A stretch of 64,000 bases of DNA, taken from contig JALIGW010000003.1 of assembly GCA_023053685.1 (NCBI GenBank), forward strand, positions 144,231,008 to 144,295,007, written 5' to 3'. The stretch is from Diadophis punctatus similis. Its lineage: Eukaryota; Chordata; Lepidosauria; Squamata; Dipsadidae. The position numbers and the translations under genes are program-made. Below the pieces are notes generated by a model. It was not told the DNA's origin. It searched no databases and saw nothing but the letters and a program-made list of their open reading frames with translations. Below are positions 60,355 to 64,000 of this stretch, piece after piece; positions within the stretch are counted from its first letter, which is position 1; each line of letters begins with the position of its first letter.

Positions 60355-62145
60355 GTGCAAACATGGAATTGCGAAGAGCCTCCAGTCCTCACAGGATGAA
60401 TAAGAATGATGTGGATTCAGACAAATCCATGTTGCACAGCTGCTGCATATGTGGCAAGAGTTTTCCCTTCCAGAGCTCACTGTCACAACACATGAGGAAG
60501 CACACAGGGGAGAAGCCCTATAAGTGCCCTTACTGTGATCACAGAGCTTCCCAAAAGGGCAACTTAAAGATCCATATTCGGAGTCACAGAACAGGCACCA
60601 TAAGCCAGAGGAATGACGTGGAGACGGTGGGAGAGGCCCAGCTTAATGAGATGAGGGTCTTCGAAGGCTTTGATGGTTGCACCAGCCCTACCAAAAGCAC
60701 CTCTGCTTGCAACAAAATATTGAATGGAGCAGTTTCCACAGAGGATAGCAAGATCTTGCTCAGAAGTAGCAGAAAAGAGGCATTGGCCGATGATGTTAAA
60801 TTATGTACTGTTCAGTGCAACTTCTGTAAAGGCAAATTTGAAGGGAAGAAAGAGTTGGAGCAACACATACATCAAGTCCACAAGCCTTTCAAATGTAGGC
60901 TGTGTAGTTACATGACCCTAAGACAGGAGACCCTTTTAAACCACATAGAGAGAGATCATATTACAACTCAAATTCCAAATGGGGAAGCCTACCCTGCGAA
61001 CTGCAAGCCTGAGTCCAATGCTGGAGAATTTCCTTGTGAAGTCTGTGGACAAGCCTTTAGTCAAACATGGTTCCTCAAAGCTCATATGAAGAAGCATCGA
61101 GGGTCATTTGACCACGGATGCCACATTTGTGGCCGGAAATTTAAAGAGCCCTGGTTCCTTAAAAACCACATGAAATCTCATGGCCCAAAAGCTGGGAGTA
61201 AAAATAAGCCAAAAAGTGATTTAGAGCCCATTGCCACTATCAACGATGTCATTCAAGAAGAGACTATTGTGACTGGATTATCCCTCTATGAAGTTTGTAC
61301 CAAGTGTGGGAACCTGTTTACAAATATGGAGAGCCTAAAAGCACATAATTCTGTACATTGTAAGTCTCAAGGAATTTGCAATGATCCCAGAGGAGAGAGA
61401 CTAATAGATGGAGATTTGGATTCATCTATAGCAAAACAGTTTTTCTTCCAGTATCTGAACTTGAGGCCGTCTGTATGGATAGAAGGTGTTTCAAGGGGCC
61501 AGTCAGGTAAAAGAGTAGCTGAGCTGGATCCAGTCAACAGTTACCAAGCTTGGCACTTGGCTACCAAAGGGAAAGTTGCCGAGCCTTCTGAGTATGTTAA
61601 GTATTTAGGGTGGGATGAAGTTCTGGCAGATGCTGATGTCACGTATGACAGGGACAAAAGGGAATATATTCTTGTTAGTCAAGAGAAACGCAAGCAAGAG
61701 CAAGACTCATCCAACTCTTCCAGTAATCCAAAGAAGAAGAACTGCACAGGTGGCCGTTCAGAGAAAAGCAATAATGCACAAGCAGGGGACAACTGCATCC
61801 TTGGTCAAGATGACCTAGAATACAGACCATCCTCACGTCAAAGCAGAAGGGCGTCACAGAACAAGTCCACCGAGTGCTTTGAGTGTGGTAAGATCTTCCG
61901 CACATATCACCAAATGGTCCTTCATTCCCGAGTCCACAGGAAAGAGCGCCGAAGCTGCAGTGAAGGCGGATCAGTAGTTCAGCATGATAGATACGGTTCC
62001 CATAGTGAAGATGGCGATTCTGGATCTGTCAGCGCACCAAGTACACCAAGTTCTGCTTCTGCTCAAGAAGATTCAGTCACCTCTGGAATAGGTGAAGAGG
62101 GTCCTGAGGATAGTTCTGAGGAAGGAATGCATGAGCCATCCCCAT
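60339..62145 (+). CDS. ZNF516: Zinc finger protein 516, N-terminal 602 residues (partial)
   Basis: ZNF516 is a nuclear C2H2 transcription factor. In mammals it is reported to act with CtBP/LSD1-CoREST-type corepressors and to activate Ucp1 and the brown-fat programme. Eight fingers are seen, with Cys/Cys/His/His at 35/38/51/55, 63/66/79/83, 160/163/176/181, 186/189/202/207, 233/236/249/253, 261/264/277/281, 320/323/336/340 and 513/516/529/533. The TGEKPYKC linker joins fingers 1 and 2. Diagnostic ZNF516 segments are CCICGKSFPFQSSLSQHMR, FPCEVCGQAFSQTWFLKAHM, ELDPVNSYQAW and SECFECGKIF-like text. The start at 60339 is chosen because M1 and M9 (MELRR) match the mammalian N-terminus; M9 has the better Kozak context. 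An acidic Ser-rich tail follows finger 8. The remaining coding exons lie outside the window. Confidence 0.93.
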
Positions 62146-62217
62146 GTAAGTATCTGTAGGTAACTGCATTTTAATTCACAAGCCTTTATTTTGTTTCCTT
62201 TTTTGTAAAACTTTATA

Positions 62218-62583
62218 CAGGTAGTCCTCGACTTAACCTCGACCACAATTGAGCCCAAAATTTATGTTGCTAAGTGAGACATTTTGTTAAGTGAGTCTTT
62301 CCCCCTTTTTACGACCTTTCTTTCCACAGTTGTTAAGTTAATCATTGCAGTTGTTAAGTTAATCCGGTTTATCCATTGACTTTGCTTGTCAGAAGGTCGC
62401 AAAAGTTGATCATATGATCCCAACCTTCATAAATATGAGTCAGTTGCCAGTTGTCTGAATTTTGATCATGTGACCATGGGGATGCTGCAAGTGTGTGAAA
62501 AATTGTCATAAGTCACTTTTTTCCAATGATGTTGTAATTTCAAACAGTCACTAAATGAACTGTTGTAAGTCAAGGATGACCTG
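62218..62583 (+). mobile_element. TA-target MITE (GTAGTCCTC family), full length
   Basis: After TA (62216-62217) it reads CAGGTAGTCCTCGACTTAAC and ends GTAAGTCAAGGATGACCTG, an inverted match. The uninterrupted body defines the family seen at 23051, 40396 and 47741. It lies 73 bases into the ZNF516 intron. Confidence 0.88.
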
Positions 62584-62718
62584 CACATACTAAAGGCTCT
62601 TTAGTGTTGGTTATGTTTTTTTAAAATAAAAAGATCTAAAAGCACGAATAGAATTTCACCAGCTGTTTAAGGTGGTGAAATGGTTTTTGGCCATGGATTG
62701 ATTCAAGGATATATTATA

Positions 62719-62913
62719 GGTAGTCCTCATTTAGCCAGTTCGGACTGGCAACTGAATTGATAAGCGGTCACTAAGTGCTTATGATCTTACTTCAGATTTC
62801 CTTTGCTTTACAGACTTGTGAAGGTTGTAAATGCAAGGATTGATCATAAGTTACTTCTTCAGCACCATCGTAGCTGCGAATGGTTGCTAAATGAGGCTAA
62901 AGGAGGACTGTTG
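62719..62913 (+). mobile_element. Short TA-type MITE, related subfamily
   Basis: Begins GGTAGTCCTCATTTAGCCAG and ends 'gctaaatgaggctaaaggaggactg', an imperfect inverted match. The interior has 'gatcataagttacttcttcagc', a degenerate family phrase. Confidence 0.65.
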
Positions 62914-62914
62914 G

Positions 62915-64000
62915 TAATTGTACTTAAAGCTATTGAAACAATTGAGCAGTTAGTTGGGTAGTTCTATTAGGATTCAGGTTTGACTACAGTTGCCTAAACT
63001 GCACCTTGTTTGGTGTTCGGTTTGCCTTATGTGAGGGCAAGAATAGAGCTCTGAGTCAATGGAAGGGTCAATCTGGATTGAGGATATTACTGTATTTAGA
63101 ACTACTATATATGGCTAAAAGCAGGGTCCTTGCTTCAGACTGTCTCTGTTAGCATGATAACTAGTACAAAATGATGAAAGGGCAGTGCATAAGGATTGAA
63201 TGTTTAATAGGACTAATGTCTGGATTTGACCCAGTTCCTTAAAATTGTATTTTTACAGTGGTCAATTTCCACTTAACATTCATTATACTCAAATAGCAAA
63301 CTAGGTGAATTTTTTGTTGCTGGAGTATGCCTGCACTAGTGATCCACAAGGAAAGGTTTATGTCTGCAGACCTGTTTCTCCTGATTGGCATCCTCCATTT
63401 CAGAAACACTGAGTAGGAAAGACGTGTGTAATTAACTTCACCTTCGTTGTTGGTTTATTCTCAGCTATTTTCTAGGCACTGAATTGTACTTTGTACAAAC
63501 AGCTCTATTTCTCTGGGTACATAACTCACATAGTAGATCTAGTTACACCAAGGCTTTTAAAAATCTGATATTATTACAGTAATCTTTTAATTTAGTAGAC
63601 TTGAGTTTAGTGAGTTTCATATTCAATGGACAAATTTGCTTTTGGACAAAAATGGGTTTGTTCAAATGTCTCAAAATAGTATATTTAAAACATTCACTGC
63701 TTCCCCTCATAATCGATATTCACTGTTATCGATAAAGTAATTTTTTTCATATTTAAATATATTTTGGGACGCAAAAATTCATGTTTGCTATAAAATGAAC
63801 ATAAGGCTGCATTGGAAAACTCCTTCTTAATTTGTTAAACTGAATTTACTATAATATGAAAATAGTGAATTGGCAGAATATGTCTCAGCATTAAAATTGG
63901 AGTTCCAGGTTGTATGGATAAGTTAAATCTTAGTAGGATTTGCTATAAATTTTTTTGACATACAAATAATGGAAGACTTCCTTACATGGAGTAGACATGA
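62915..64000. other. ZNF516 intron, no feature seen
   Basis: AT-rich sequence to the window end without recognised exon or repeat. Confidence 0.5.

Larger units (their letters stand above)
60147..62145 (+). other. ZNF516: ZNF516 first coding exon
   Basis: Bounded by the TTGCAG acceptor (60141-60146) and by a donor, CCCCAT|GTAAGT, with GT at 62146-62147. The first 192 bases are 5' untranslated. Reading past the donor meets TAG at 62157, only four codons on, which supports splicing at this donor. The exon ends after the first base of codon 603 (phase 1). Confidence 0.85.

Noticed and set aside
62146..62159. TAG at 62157 as the true end of the zinc finger protein
   Set aside because: A strong splice donor (GTAAGT) precedes it by four codons, and ZNF516 has further coding exons with two more fingers.

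Overview
The window is vertebrate nuclear DNA: AT-rich, repeat-dense, almost gene-free, with one spliced gene. The repeats point to a squamate reptile, most likely a snake: a Sauria SINE with its BovB-type tail, CR1-L3 LINEs whose 3' ends run into AGAAT/AATAG-type microsatellites, squamate tRNA-derived SINEs, L2-like tails with (AAAT)n, a DIRS tyrosine-recombinase fragment, a Penelope-like fragment and many hAT and TA-target MITEs. The species cannot be read from the sequence.

The only host gene recognised is ZNF516 on the + strand. Its first protein-coding exon is at 60147-62145 (start codon 60339, splice donor after 62145) and encodes eight C2H2 zinc fingers. The CpG-rich first 1.26 kb may be the promoter and non-coding first exon, which would make about 1.26-60.1 kb a single large 5' intron. 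A second exon-like block ends in a donor-like site near 5120. Both links are inference. The rest of the coding region lies beyond the right edge.

Layout: 1-1.3 kb, CpG-rich DNA with a purine minisatellite; 1.3-11.6 kb, mostly unique intron; 11.6-13.1 kb, CR1-L3 LINE split by a hAT element; 15.4-23.7 kb, a dense repeat block with nested MITEs and a 1.7-kb element made of back-to-back palindromes; 23.8-27 kb, a Sauria SINE split by a DIRS fragment, then a Penelope-like fragment and a SINE; 32-35.1 kb, a CR1 end split by a hAT element and a SINE split by a hAT element with a 100-bp tandem array; 40.4-40.9 kb, a hAT MITE inside a TA-type MITE; 45.5-51.7 kb, L2-like tail and microsatellites; 55.3-57.9 kb, a young L1-type insertion with an open ORF1 and no ORF2; 60.1-62.1 kb, the ZNF516 exon.

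Most novelty lies in the mobile DNA: the palindrome-chain element (18312-20054), the ORF1-only L1 (55286-57940), the DIRS-in-SINE insertion, and repeated nesting of hAT elements with visible 8-bp target duplications inside older repeats. No host multi-gene system is present.
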